Shown here: piece by piece, positions 1-6,571 of the stretch | Layout: each line of letters starts with the position of its first letter | Position numbering within the stretch: the stretch's first letter is position 1 | Assembly (NCBI GenBank): GCA_024679435.1 | Contig: JAIBDK010000036.1 | Coordinates: forward strand, 1 to 11,772 | DNA: 11,772 nucleotides | Reading direction: 5' to 3' | Source of the DNA: Gammaproteobacteria bacterium | Lineage (GTDB): Bacteria; Pseudomonadota; Gammaproteobacteria; Arenicellales; Poriferihabitantaceae | The notes under the pieces: model-generated | What the model saw: the letters and a program-made list of their open reading frames with translations, nothing else | Told to the model about the DNA's origin: nothing | Databases searched by the model: none | Position numbers and translations under genes: made by a program

Positions 1-285
1 ACCGCTTTCATCTCGCCGTTTCGTGACGATCGCCGCAACGTGCGCAAGATCGCCGGCTCTGATTTTTACGAAGTTTTCTGTAAGTCGAGCCTCGAAGTGT
101 GCGAGTCGCGTGATGTCAAAGGGCTTTACAAGCGCGCGCGTGCGGGCGAGATCCCCGATTTCACCGGCATCAGTTCACCCTACGAAGAACCGGAATTTGC
201 GGAGCTTACCGTCGATACCGAAAGTCATCTGGATACCTGCAGCAGTGAAGTTTTTAACTATATTGTCGGTGTAACTCGCCGATGA
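1..285 (+). CDS. cysC: Adenylylsulfate (APS) kinase, C-terminal part (5' truncated by window edge)
   Basis: APS kinase phosphorylates adenosine 5'-phosphosulfate at the 3' position with ATP to give PAPS, the cytoplasmic sulfate donor. Frame 1 is open from the first base and yields 94 residues before TGA at 283-285. Seen in the fragment: ISPFRDDR (residues 4-11), the EVFCKSSLEVCESRD stretch (24-38), and KGLYKRARAGEI followed by FTGISSPYE (40-62), which are hallmark C-terminal blocks of the CysC family. The P-loop lies upstream, outside the window. Usual CysC length is about 200 residues, so roughly half is present; it could equally be the kinase domain of a CysN-CysC fusion, which this window cannot decide. 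The stop overlaps the next gene's ATG (ATGA, 282-285), indicating one operon. Its place in a polysaccharide cluster carrying a sulfotransferase at 5609 suggests dedicated PAPS supply rather than only cysteine biosynthesis. Confidence 0.93.
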   Translation, partial: TAFISPFRDDRRNVRKIAGSDFYEVFCKSSLEVCESRDVKGLYKRARAGEIPDFTGISSPYEEPEFAELTVDTESHLDTCSSEVFNYIVGVTRR

Positions 286-1673
286 GTTTATCTGGGAAGA
301 AAGTAGCGGTGGTCGGGCTCGGATACGTGGGCCTGCCGCTCGCCGCGCTGTGTGCGAAGAAGGGTTATCCCGTTATTGGACTCGACTCCAAAACGACAAC
401 CGTCGAATTGCTGCAAAAGGGGCAGTGCCATATTCGGGATGAGGTGGTTGAACGCTTGTTGGCGGAGGCGATCGCATCGAGTAATTTTACGGCGACCACG
501 GATGCTTCGCGAATAGCGGATTGCAATATATACCTGATTTGCGTGCCGACGCCGGTCGATGCGAATAACGAACCGGACCTTGCGCCTCTGGAGAGTGCCT
601 GTCGGTTCGTTGCGCCGCATTTGCTGAAGGGCGATCTCGTTGTGGTTGAATCGACCGTCTTCCCTGGCACCTGCGAAGAGGTCGTCGCGCCCTTACTCGA
701 AAAACTCTCGAGCCTGCATGCCGGTGATGATTTTTACCTCGCGCACTGTCCCGAGCGCGTCAATCCGGGTGACCCTTTCTGGACCTCGGAGAATATCCCG
801 CGAGTCGTTGGTGCGACTTCGGATGAGGGCGTTGACCTGGCAGCCAGATTCTACGCATCGATCCTCGGCGGCGATATATTCGACGTGCGCGACGTTAAAC
901 AAAGCCTCTACCCCAAGTTTCGCGAAACCGAATATGGTTTACATATCTCGCAGGTGCCGCTTGGTAGCGTCACCAGGATGCACTCGATCCGTGACGCAGA
1001 AGCGGTCAAGGCGATGGAAAATACGGTGCGCGACGTCAACATCGCCTTCGTTAACGAACTCGCCAAGATCAGCGACGTGCTCGAACTTGACGTCGTGGAT
1101 ATCATCGATGGCATGGCGACCAAGCCGTTCGGCAAGGGACCTTTCTACCCCGGAGTCGGCGTCGGCGGGCACTGCATCGCGGTTGATCCGGAGTGGCTGA
1201 AAGCTGCCTCGAAAAAAGCAGGCTACATGCCGGAGATGATACAGTTGGCGCGCATGACCAATAATGGTATGCCCGAGTACACCGTATCAATACTACAGGA
1301 CTTGCTGAATGAACGAGGTTACCCGATTAAGGGAACTCGCATCGCGGTGCTTGGTGTTGCCTATAAAAGAAACGTCGATGATCCTCGGGAATCACCTTTT
1401 TTCAAGTTACGTGAAATTCTGCATAAAAAGAGTGCTGCGCTGAGCGTTTTCGATAGATGGGTCACCAGCGAAAATACAGCGCAATCGGTAGATGAATGTA
1501 TCGAGGGCGCTAAGGCGATAGTCATAGTAACCGAGCATTCGGATGTGGTAGATAGATTGAGTAAAATAGATCTGCACGACTTTGATGTTGAGGTCATAAT
1601 CGATGGCCGAAACTGTCTCGATAGTGAGGCGATCAGGCGTCAGAATGTGCTCTATCGGGGAATCGGTCGTTAA
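282..1673 (+). CDS. UDP-N-acetyl-hexosamine 6-dehydrogenase (WecC/WbpA-type nucleotide-sugar dehydrogenase)
   Basis: This is an NAD-dependent, four-electron oxidation enzyme that converts a UDP-sugar C6 hydroxyl to a carboxylate, giving an acidic sugar donor. Visible features over 463 residues: Rossmann GLGYVG (12-17), LICVPTPVD (85-93), ESTVFPGT (123-130), HCPERVNPGD (155-164), the central helix with AVKAMENTVRDVNIAF (241-256; Lys243 and Asn247 expected to be catalytic), catalytic Cys298 in GVGVGGHCIAVDP (291-303), and the C-terminal UDP-binding domain with GVAYKRNVDDPRESP (358-372). The GGHCIxVDP form is that of WecC/WbpA/WbpO enzymes acting on UDP-HexNAc; UDP-glucose (Ugd) and GDP-mannose (AlgD) enzymes carry GGSCxPKD-like motifs. 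Residues about 203-236 form a segment longer than in E. coli WecC, probably a subfamily trait. The exact HexNAc cannot be read from sequence, and no epimerase is in view. The start overlaps the cysC stop by 4 bases. Confidence 0.9.
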   Translation: MSLSGKKVAVVGLGYVGLPLAALCAKKGYPVIGLDSKTTTVELLQKGQCHIRDEVVERLLAEAIASSNFTATTDASRIADCNIYLICVPTPVDANNEPDLAPLESACRFVAPHLLKGDLVVVESTVFPGTCEEVVAPLLEKLSSLHAGDDFYLAHCPERVNPGDPFWTSENIPRVVGATSDEGVDLAARFYASILGGDIFDVRDVKQSLYPKFRETEYGLHISQVPLGSVTRMHSIRDAEAVKAMENTVRDVNIAFVNELAKISDVLELDVVDIIDGMATKPFGKGPFYPGVGVGGHCIAVDPEWLKAASKKAGYMPEMIQLARMTNNGMPEYTVSILQDLLNERGYPIKGTRIAVLGVAYKRNVDDPRESPFFKLREILHKKSAALSVFDRWVTSENTAQSVDECIEGAKAIVIVTEHSDVVDRLSKIDLHDFDVEVIIDGRNCLDSEAIRRQNVLYRGIGR

Positions 1674-1683
1674 ATTGCGTGGA

Positions 1684-1695
1684 ATTAATATTAAT
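1684..1695. repeat. 12-bp perfect AT palindrome upstream of gmd
   Basis: ATTAATATTAAT lies in the 33-base gap between the dehydrogenase stop and the gmd start. It could be a protein-binding site or part of a promoter, but such AT palindromes also occur by chance. Confidence 0.25.
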
Positions 1696-1706
1696 CGGTT
1701 TTGGAT

Positions 1707-2792
1707 ATGAGTAAAAAAGCATTTATAACTGGTGTAACTGGTCAGGATGGCGCCTACCTGGCGGAATTCCTGTTGAACAAGGGATACGAGGTACACGGGC
1801 TTAAGCGCAGATCTTCTTCTTTCAATACGGCGCGTATTGATCATCTCTATCAGGATCCGCATGAAAAAGGCGTTATGTTTTACTTACATCATGGGGACAT
1901 GACCGATTCCACAAGCCTGACTCACATCATTCAAAAAGTGCAACCCGACGAGATTTACAACCTGGCCGCGCAAAGCCATGTTGCAGTTTCATTTGAGGAG
2001 CCGGAATACACGGCCAATTCAGATGCCTTAGGCAGCTTAAGAATTTTGGAGGCAATTCGCATTCTGGGGCTGGAAAAGAAAACTCGCTTCTACCAGGCAT
2101 CTACCTCTGAACTGTACGGTCTCGTGCAGGAAACTCCGCAGAAGGAAACCACGCCTTTCTATCCGCGCAGCCCTTATGCCGTGGCCAAACTCTATGCATA
2201 CTGGATTACAGTAAATTACCGCGAAGCCTATGGTATGTACGCCTGTAACGGAATTCTGTTCAACCACGAGAGCCCGGTGCGTGGCGAAACCTTTGTGACC
2301 CGGAAAATCACGCGCGCGCTGGCACGAATCAAGCTCGGACTACAGGACCGTTTGTACCTGGGAAATCTGGATGCCAAACGCGACTGGGGCCATGCACGTG
2401 ATTATGTCGAGATGCAGTGGCTGATGTTGCAGCAGGACGAGCCTGAGGATTTCGTGATTGCGACCGGTAAGCAATTCAGCGTACGCGACTTTGTTAATGC
2501 AGCTGCGCAAGAGCTTGGAATCAAGATCGACTGGAAAGGCAAAGATATTGACGAGAAAGGTTACGATGCCGATGGGAAATGTATCGTCGCGGTCGATCCA
2601 CGCTACTTTCGTCCTACCGAAGTGGAGAGCTTGCTGGGTGATGCCAGTAAGGCCAGGGATAAACTGGGATGGGTGCCGAAGACGACCTTTGAAGAACTCG
2701 TTAGCGAAATGGTGCGTGAGGATTTTGACTCTGCTGAGCGAGACGAATTGATTAAAACGCACGGGTTTAAAGCGCCGAATTATTTCGAATGA
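1707..2792 (+). CDS. gmd: GDP-mannose 4,6-dehydratase
   Basis: Gmd converts GDP-D-mannose to GDP-4-keto-6-deoxy-D-mannose in the cytoplasm, the first step towards GDP-L-fucose. The 361-residue protein is full length for bacterial Gmd. It shows the extended-SDR cofactor motif GVTGQDG (9-15), KRRSSSFNTARIDHLY (33-48), NLAAQSHVAVSFEEP (85-99), a catalytic set Thr133, Glu135, Tyr157 and Lys161 (STSELYG and YAVAK), NHESPVRGETFVTRKIT (186-202) and FRPTEVESLLGD (301-312). The frame can be extended two codons to a TTG at 1701, but ATG at 1707 begins exactly where the family N-terminus does (MSKKAFITGVTGQDG). Thirty-three bases separate it from the dehydrogenase; no strong Shine-Dalgarno is seen. Its stop overlaps the fcl start (ATGA, 2789-2792). 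Confidence 0.97.
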   Translation: MSKKAFITGVTGQDGAYLAEFLLNKGYEVHGLKRRSSSFNTARIDHLYQDPHEKGVMFYLHHGDMTDSTSLTHIIQKVQPDEIYNLAAQSHVAVSFEEPEYTANSDALGSLRILEAIRILGLEKKTRFYQASTSELYGLVQETPQKETTPFYPRSPYAVAKLYAYWITVNYREAYGMYACNGILFNHESPVRGETFVTRKITRALARIKLGLQDRLYLGNLDAKRDWGHARDYVEMQWLMLQQDEPEDFVIATGKQFSVRDFVNAAAQELGIKIDWKGKDIDEKGYDADGKCIVAVDPRYFRPTEVESLLGDASKARDKLGWVPKTTFEELVSEMVREDFDSAERDELIKTHGFKAPNYFE

Positions 2793-3775
2793 CCTCAGCC
2801 ACACCGAAAATCTATGTAGCTGGTCACCGTGGCATGGTGGGCTCTGCTATCGTGCGGGTATTGCAGCAAAAAGGGAATCGTGAGATTGTCACACGAAGCC
2901 ATGAAGATCTTGATTTAACCAACCAGAATGAAGTGCGATCGTTCTTCGCAACCGAGCGTCCCCACCAGGTCTATCTTGCCGCCGCCAAGGTTGGTGGGAT
3001 TCACGCAAATAGTACTTACCCGGCTGAGTTTATTTACAACAATCTGATAATCGAGGCCAATGTGATCCACGAAGCCTGGCAAGCTGGCGTGCAAAAACTT
3101 CTGTTTCTGGGATCCAGTTGTATATATCCAAGACTCGCTCCGCAACCGATGCCCGAGGAAGCCCTGCTCACGGGGCAATTGGAGCCCACTAACGAGCCTT
3201 ATGCTATAGCCAAGATTGCTGGTATCAAATTATGCGAATCTTACAACCGGCAATATGGCACCGATTATCGCAGTGTAATGCCAACAAACTTATACGGTCG
3301 TGGTGATAATTATCATCCGGAAAATAGCCATGTCATTCCAGCACTAATCAGACGCTTCCATGAAGCGAAGCAAACGAGTAAGGACAAGGTCATTATCTGG
3401 GGTACGGGTTCCCCCAGAAGAGAATTTCTTCATGTGGATGATATGGCTGAGGCCACTGTACATGTGATGGAATTGGATAAAACGAAATACGATGTCAACA
3501 CCAGTCCGATGCAGAGCCATATCAATGTAGGTGTGGGCGAAGACGTTACTATCAGGGAATTAGCTGAAACAATCGGCGGTATTGTCGGCTACACCGGCGA
3601 GATCAAGTTTGATCCAGATCAACCCGACGGTACTCCGCGTAAACTATTGCAAAGCGAACGTCTTTCCTCGCTGGGCTGGACTCCCCGAATTTCACTGTCT
3701 GAGGGGCTCAAGTCGACTTATCTCAGTTTTCTGTCTGAAACCAAGCAGGCAGGAGAGATAGATGTAAATCCATGA
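2789..3775 (+). CDS. fcl: GDP-L-fucose synthase (GDP-4-keto-6-deoxymannose 3,5-epimerase-4-reductase)
   Basis: Fcl (WcaG) performs the 3,5-epimerisation and NADPH-dependent 4-reduction of the Gmd product to give GDP-L-fucose. The 328 residues contain the cofactor motif AGHRGMVGS (11-19), AAAKVGGIHAN (64-74), GSSCIYPR (108-115), NEPYAIAKIAGIKLCESYNRQYG (135-157, with Tyr138 and Lys142 of the SDR dyad), MPTNLYGRGDNYHPENSHVIPA (164-185) and REFLHVDDMA. By alignment with the E. coli enzyme, Cys111 and His181 are the acid/base pair for epimerisation. All are intact, so the enzyme should work. The ATG overlaps the gmd stop by four bases. Its own stop in turn overlaps the ATG of the decayed rfbF remnant, so a third gene was once coupled here. 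Confidence 0.97.
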   Translation: MTSATPKIYVAGHRGMVGSAIVRVLQQKGNREIVTRSHEDLDLTNQNEVRSFFATERPHQVYLAAAKVGGIHANSTYPAEFIYNNLIIEANVIHEAWQAGVQKLLFLGSSCIYPRLAPQPMPEEALLTGQLEPTNEPYAIAKIAGIKLCESYNRQYGTDYRSVMPTNLYGRGDNYHPENSHVIPALIRRFHEAKQTSKDKVIIWGTGSPRREFLHVDDMAEATVHVMELDKTKYDVNTSPMQSHINVGVGEDVTIRELAETIGGIVGYTGEIKFDPDQPDGTPRKLLQSERLSSLGWTPRISLSEGLKSTYLSFLSETKQAGEIDVNP

Positions 3776-3942
3776 AAGCGGTCAATCTCGCTGGTGGGCC
3801 AGGCACAGGAATTTTTGAGGAATTTCACCTGAAGCTCATGCCAATGAATGAAATTGGTGGCAAGCAGATCTTGTGGCATATCATGAAAAGTTACTCTATT
3901 GTTCGCTGCCAACTCTTTTGGACAGTGTGGACTGATGGCTAA
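3772..3942 (+). pseudogene. rfbF: Truncated, decayed glucose-1-phosphate cytidylyltransferase (rfbF/ddhA) remnant
   Basis: A 56-codon frame starts with an ATG overlapping the fcl stop (ATGA). Its first 42 residues read like a mutated RfbF N-terminus: MKAVNLAGGPGTG, then P-M-NEIGGKQILWHIMKSYS at residues 24-42. From memory the family consensus is MKAVILAGGLGTR, KPKPM, EIGGKPILWHIMK. Key residues are lost: the GGxGTR arginine is Gly13 here, and the PKPM-region lysine is replaced (KLMPM, 21-25). Similarity stops at Ser42, after which 14 unrelated residues precede TAA. The full enzyme is about 255 residues and makes CDP-glucose, precursor of 3,6-dideoxyhexoses and other CDP-sugars. This fragment lacks most of the catalytic domain and cannot be functional. 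I read it as a fossil of an earlier cluster version, left at a recombination or deletion point. A short translated peptide remains possible, since the coupled start is intact. Confidence 0.85.
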
Positions 3943-4154
3943 AGGCACATTTTTAGCTCATCGTTAACCTGAAAAATAAACAAAACGCAGCAAAAACAGA
4001 TCGAGATATCTGTCGATTTACTAGTCGCCATTATTCTGCTGAAGAAATTATCCGGGAAAGATGTATTACGATAACTGCAACAATGTAAACCTGATGAGCC
4101 GGAATGCTTTTTCAATCAGGATGCCATCTGTCTTATGGATTTTTACGACGTAAA
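3943..4154 (+). other. Gene-free stretch between rfbF remnant and flippase gene
   Basis: About 210 AT-rich bases with no convincing coding potential. An inverted repeat ACAGAT/ATCTGT lies at 3996-4001 and 4008-4013 around a perfect 8-bp palindrome AGATATCT (4004-4011), and a weak GCTAAA/TTTAGC stem at 3938-3943/3952-3957 has no T-tract after it. I see no clear sigma70 -35/-10 pair and no intrinsic terminator. Because the flippase is not coupled to fcl, this is the natural place for a promoter of the downstream block, but the sequence does not show one convincingly. It may be the decayed remainder of lost genes. Confidence 0.5.
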
Positions 4155-5612
4155 ATGAAAAATGTATTAATCGAACTTGCAACCAAGGGAGGGATATATG
4201 CTCTAGGTTCTTCTCTCAATGGGCTAGCTGGTTTTTTACTAATTCCTTTCTTTATAAATCATTTATTACCTGAGGAATATGGGCGTTTTGCTTTTGCGGA
4301 AATGATCCTGATTATTTTCCTGGCTTTCAGCGGTCTTGGATTAAAAATCGCCTTTCTGAATAAATATAACCAGGTGGAAACAGAAAATCGACGTGACTAT
4401 GTGGGTGCACTGTTTACATTTGTTATAGCTAGTACACTGGTATTTGAGTTCATCTATGTATCTCTTGCTTTTGTTTTTTCAGAAACTTTATTTTCGGAGT
4501 TATCGATTGAGTTGATCGTATTGGTTGGGCTGATCGCTGCAGTCGAAACTGTATGGGTCTTGTTCTCGACACTGTATAGAGTTAAGGGCTGGGCCTGGAA
4601 GTTTGTCTTCGTCTCTTTCATGCAATTAACTTTCGGTCTCGTGTCGACCGTAATACTAATTCAAGGCTATGGATTCAGGGAGGAGGGTATTTTGTATGGC
4701 CGTTTAATCGGTGATACCGTTTTGTTGATTATGCTGGGTAAGGTGCTTTATGAGTTTCGCCCAAAACGAGGTGCGTTAAACCTTGCATTTGATACGGTGA
4801 AGATGGGTCTACCCCTTGTTCCGTCGGTTTTTGCCTTGACCTGGGTAATGATGTCGCCAAGGTTCAGCATTGAGCAATATGGGTCCTATGCAGATTTGGG
4901 GGTTTTTGCATTAAGTGCAAAACTGGCTGGAGTTATTTCTCTAGTATTTGTAAATCCATTTGGAATGATCTGGACAGTATTGCTGTTCAAGGTGTCGAAT
5001 AGAGACGATGCAAAACTGGTCTACTCAAAAATATTGACTTATTACATACTGGTAGGAGGTGTGATCGCTTTTTCCCTCGGAGTTTTCTCGCCAGGCTTAA
5101 TCCAGTTATTTGGCTCGGATACATTTAGTTTATCTGAAGACGTCATTTTGATTGTCGGGCTGGCTACAATTTTATCTGGCATGAATTATGTGCTTAATAC
5201 GGGGGCATGGCTGAAAGGTGAGATGAAGAAATTGCTTCCTGTTTATATAGTCTCGGTCGTCGTTTCTATATTACTTGGGTTTTTGTTAACCCCTGTTTGG
5301 GGTGTGCAGGGAGCCTGTTGGGCATTGTTACTAACTTATGCTATCCAGGTTGGATTACTAAGATGTGTAAACAATAAAATTTACCCTGTGCCTTTAGAAT
5401 CAAAAAGAATACTCAAAGTTATTTTTGCGATTCTTTTCGGTTATATAGTTTTAACGAATTATATCAATTTAAACCCGTGGATCGAATTGCCTATTTTCCT
5501 TGCATGCATTCCCTTAATTCTTTTGGTTTCAGGTTTTTTTGACGAGAAGGAAAAGAGGTATATTGGCATTTCATTTGAAAACCTCTACAGAACTCTGCTA
5601 GGTAGAAAATGA
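4155..5612 (+). CDS. wzx: Wzx-type polysaccharide flippase (MATE/PST oligosaccharide transporter)
   Basis: This is an inner-membrane protein of the MOP superfamily, expected to flip the undecaprenyl-diphosphate-linked repeat unit to the periplasmic face. From ATG 4155 it has 485 residues with about 14 hydrophobic segments near 14-34, 47-67, 84-108, 117-137, 151-171, 178-197, 216-234, 250-275, 293-313, 329-348, 361-378, 384-403, 419-436 and 441-459. The N-terminal pattern KGGIYALGSSLNGLAGFLLIPFF followed by LLPEEYG is typical of Wzx proteins, whose sequences are otherwise very divergent. An upstream in-frame ATG at 4104 would add 17 polar residues that fit no family N-terminus, so 4155 is preferred, although neither has a good Shine-Dalgarno. 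The gene is strikingly AT-rich compared with the upstream dehydrogenase gene, as is common for horizontally exchanged wzx genes. It overlaps the sulfotransferase start (ATGA, 5609-5612). Substrate cannot be inferred. Confidence 0.88.
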   Translation: MKNVLIELATKGGIYALGSSLNGLAGFLLIPFFINHLLPEEYGRFAFAEMILIIFLAFSGLGLKIAFLNKYNQVETENRRDYVGALFTFVIASTLVFEFIYVSLAFVFSETLFSELSIELIVLVGLIAAVETVWVLFSTLYRVKGWAWKFVFVSFMQLTFGLVSTVILIQGYGFREEGILYGRLIGDTVLLIMLGKVLYEFRPKRGALNLAFDTVKMGLPLVPSVFALTWVMMSPRFSIEQYGSYADLGVFALSAKLAGVISLVFVNPFGMIWTVLLFKVSNRDDAKLVYSKILTYYILVGGVIAFSLGVFSPGLIQLFGSDTFSLSEDVILIVGLATILSGMNYVLNTGAWLKGEMKKLLPVYIVSVVVSILLGFLLTPVWGVQGACWALLLTYAIQVGLLRCVNNKIYPVPLESKRILKVIFAILFGYIVLTNYINLNPWIELPIFLACIPLILLVSGFFDEKEKRYIGISFENLYRTLLGRK

Positions 5613-6415
5613 GGATGGATATGTTAAAGCATATAAAAAAGTTGAAAAATAAACTCACTGCTTCGATGCGAGATATCCCCAATCCGAAAGACTCTGATAT
5701 TTACCTGGTATCCTATCCAAAGTCCGGAAATACCTGGATGAGATATTTGTTAGCCTATGCGATGTGGCCTGAATTAAAGGCCCCCGACATGACTGAGCTG
5801 GGCTCATATGTGCCTTCCTACTCGGATAAAAAACAGCTTCTGGACCCTTCTTCCCCTTGCAATAAATCGAATCATAGAATAATAAAGGAACATTTTTTAT
5901 ATCAGGGGATTGCTCAAAAGAACACAAAAAGGGTGATCTATATCTGCAGGGATGGGCGGGATGCAATCGTTTCTTACTGGCACTTTTGTAATCAACGAGA
6001 TGGAACATCGATGCCTCTCGGTGAGTTCATCAAGCAATCTGCATTACCATCTCATTCATATGGTCCCTGGCAGGAACATGTCCTGGGTTGGTTGCAGGCA
6101 AAGCTGCAACATAAACTGATCATTCGTTATGAGGATATGTTGGAAAACCCTGAGGGCTGCTTGAAAGAGGCATTAAACTTTGCCGAGGTTCAGGTTGATG
6201 GCGCGACCATAAAGGATGCCGTGTATAGAGCTTCTTTTGGGGCATTGAAAAAACTCGAACAGGAAAAAGGATTTAACTACGAAGGGGTTAACAATGTTGA
6301 ATTTGTTCGAAAGGGAAAGGCTGGCGGATGGGCTGATCATTTTAGTTCCGAGGACCGAGATTTATTCGACCGATATCATGGCGGACCTATTCCAGAATTG
6401 GGGTACGAGTGGTGA
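5609..6415 (+). CDS. PAPS-dependent carbohydrate sulfotransferase (Sulfotransfer_1 family)
   Basis: It is predicted to transfer sulfate from PAPS to a hydroxyl of the glycan or its lipid-linked precursor. Seen in the 268 residues: the 5'-phosphosulfate loop SYPKSGNTWMRYLL (35-48, Lys38); KEHF at 93-96, whose His95 fits the catalytic base of the family's K-x-H motif; the 3'-phosphate site RDGRDAIVSYWHF (114-126, Arg114 and Ser122); IIRYEDMLENP (171-181); and the C-terminal VRKGKAGGWADHFSSE (233-248), equivalent to the family's RKGxxGxWxxHF loop. All core elements are intact and length is normal for a soluble cytosolic-type sulfotransferase; no signal peptide or membrane anchor is seen. ATG 5609 overlaps the wzx stop; ATG 5621 is a strong alternative with GAGGA five bases upstream. 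Pairing with cysC at the start of the window supports a glycan-sulfation role. The acceptor is unknown; fucose, uronate or another residue are all possible. Confidence 0.9.
   Translation: MRMDMLKHIKKLKNKLTASMRDIPNPKDSDIYLVSYPKSGNTWMRYLLAYAMWPELKAPDMTELGSYVPSYSDKKQLLDPSSPCNKSNHRIIKEHFLYQGIAQKNTKRVIYICRDGRDAIVSYWHFCNQRDGTSMPLGEFIKQSALPSHSYGPWQEHVLGWLQAKLQHKLIIRYEDMLENPEGCLKEALNFAEVQVDGATIKDAVYRASFGALKKLEQEKGFNYEGVNNVEFVRKGKAGGWADHFSSEDRDLFDRYHGGPIPELGYEW
5611..5615 (+). promoter_or_regulatory. Shine-Dalgarno favouring the internal sulfotransferase start at 5621
   Basis: GAGGA lies five bases before ATG 5621, better placed than the weak AGG at 5600-5602 before ATG 5609. Three in-frame ATGs (5609, 5615, 5621) compete, so the true protein may be four residues shorter than the coupled-start version. 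Confidence 0.45.
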
Positions 6416-6571
6416 TTTATCAATATAGGCGCCTTTCCCTGTTTTCGATGTTATGTCATTAGGCGGAAAGTCACTGATCTGTTGTGTTTTTGGTGAGCTT
6501 TTGTGATGAGGAACCCAGCTATGACTACCGTAATTTTGCTGCGAAGTTAATGGAGATCAGCAAGATTGTAT
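6416..6571 (+). other. Spacer between sulfotransferase and methyltransferase; possible short gene remnant
   Basis: The first sizeable gap in the downstream block. Positions 6478-6579 are open in one frame and read in part FCDEEPSYDYRNFAAKLMEI before TGA, which looks protein-like but has no ATG at its 5' end and no family I recognise. It may be the tail of a lost gene. No terminator hairpin with a T-tract is visible after the sulfotransferase stop, so transcription could run through. Confidence 0.35.
6552..6556 (+). promoter_or_regulatory. Shine-Dalgarno for the first methyltransferase
   Basis: GGAGA is 9 bases from an in-frame TTG at 6566 and 15 bases from ATG 6572. The spacing suits the TTG better, so the start of this gene is ambiguous by two codons. 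Confidence 0.45.

Noticed and set aside
640..1200. Long alternative-frame ORF (186 codons) inside the dehydrogenase gene
   Set aside because: Its product is rich in Arg and Ser without any motif and it sits under a clear, full-length dehydrogenase; it is a frame shadow of GC-rich coding DNA.
1701..1706. TTG start for gmd
   Set aside because: It adds only two residues and lacks a ribosome site; ATG 1707 gives the conserved Gmd N-terminus.
1407..1862. Minus-strand ORF of 151 codons across the dehydrogenase/gmd junction
   Set aside because: No recognisable domain, and both genes beneath it have strong family motifs; antisense shadow.
2340..2804. Minus-strand ORF of 154 codons opposite gmd
   Set aside because: Complement of conserved Gmd coding sequence with no motif of its own.
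3938..3957. GCTAAA/TTTAGC stem as a rho-independent terminator after the rfbF remnant
   Set aside because: Only six A/T-rich pairs, an 8-base loop and no T-tract following on the + strand.
4104..4154. Upstream ATG giving a 17-residue longer flippase
   Set aside because: The added residues (MLFQSGCHLSYGFLRRK) are unlike any Wzx N-terminus, whereas ATG 4155 starts directly before the typical KGGIYALGSS segment.
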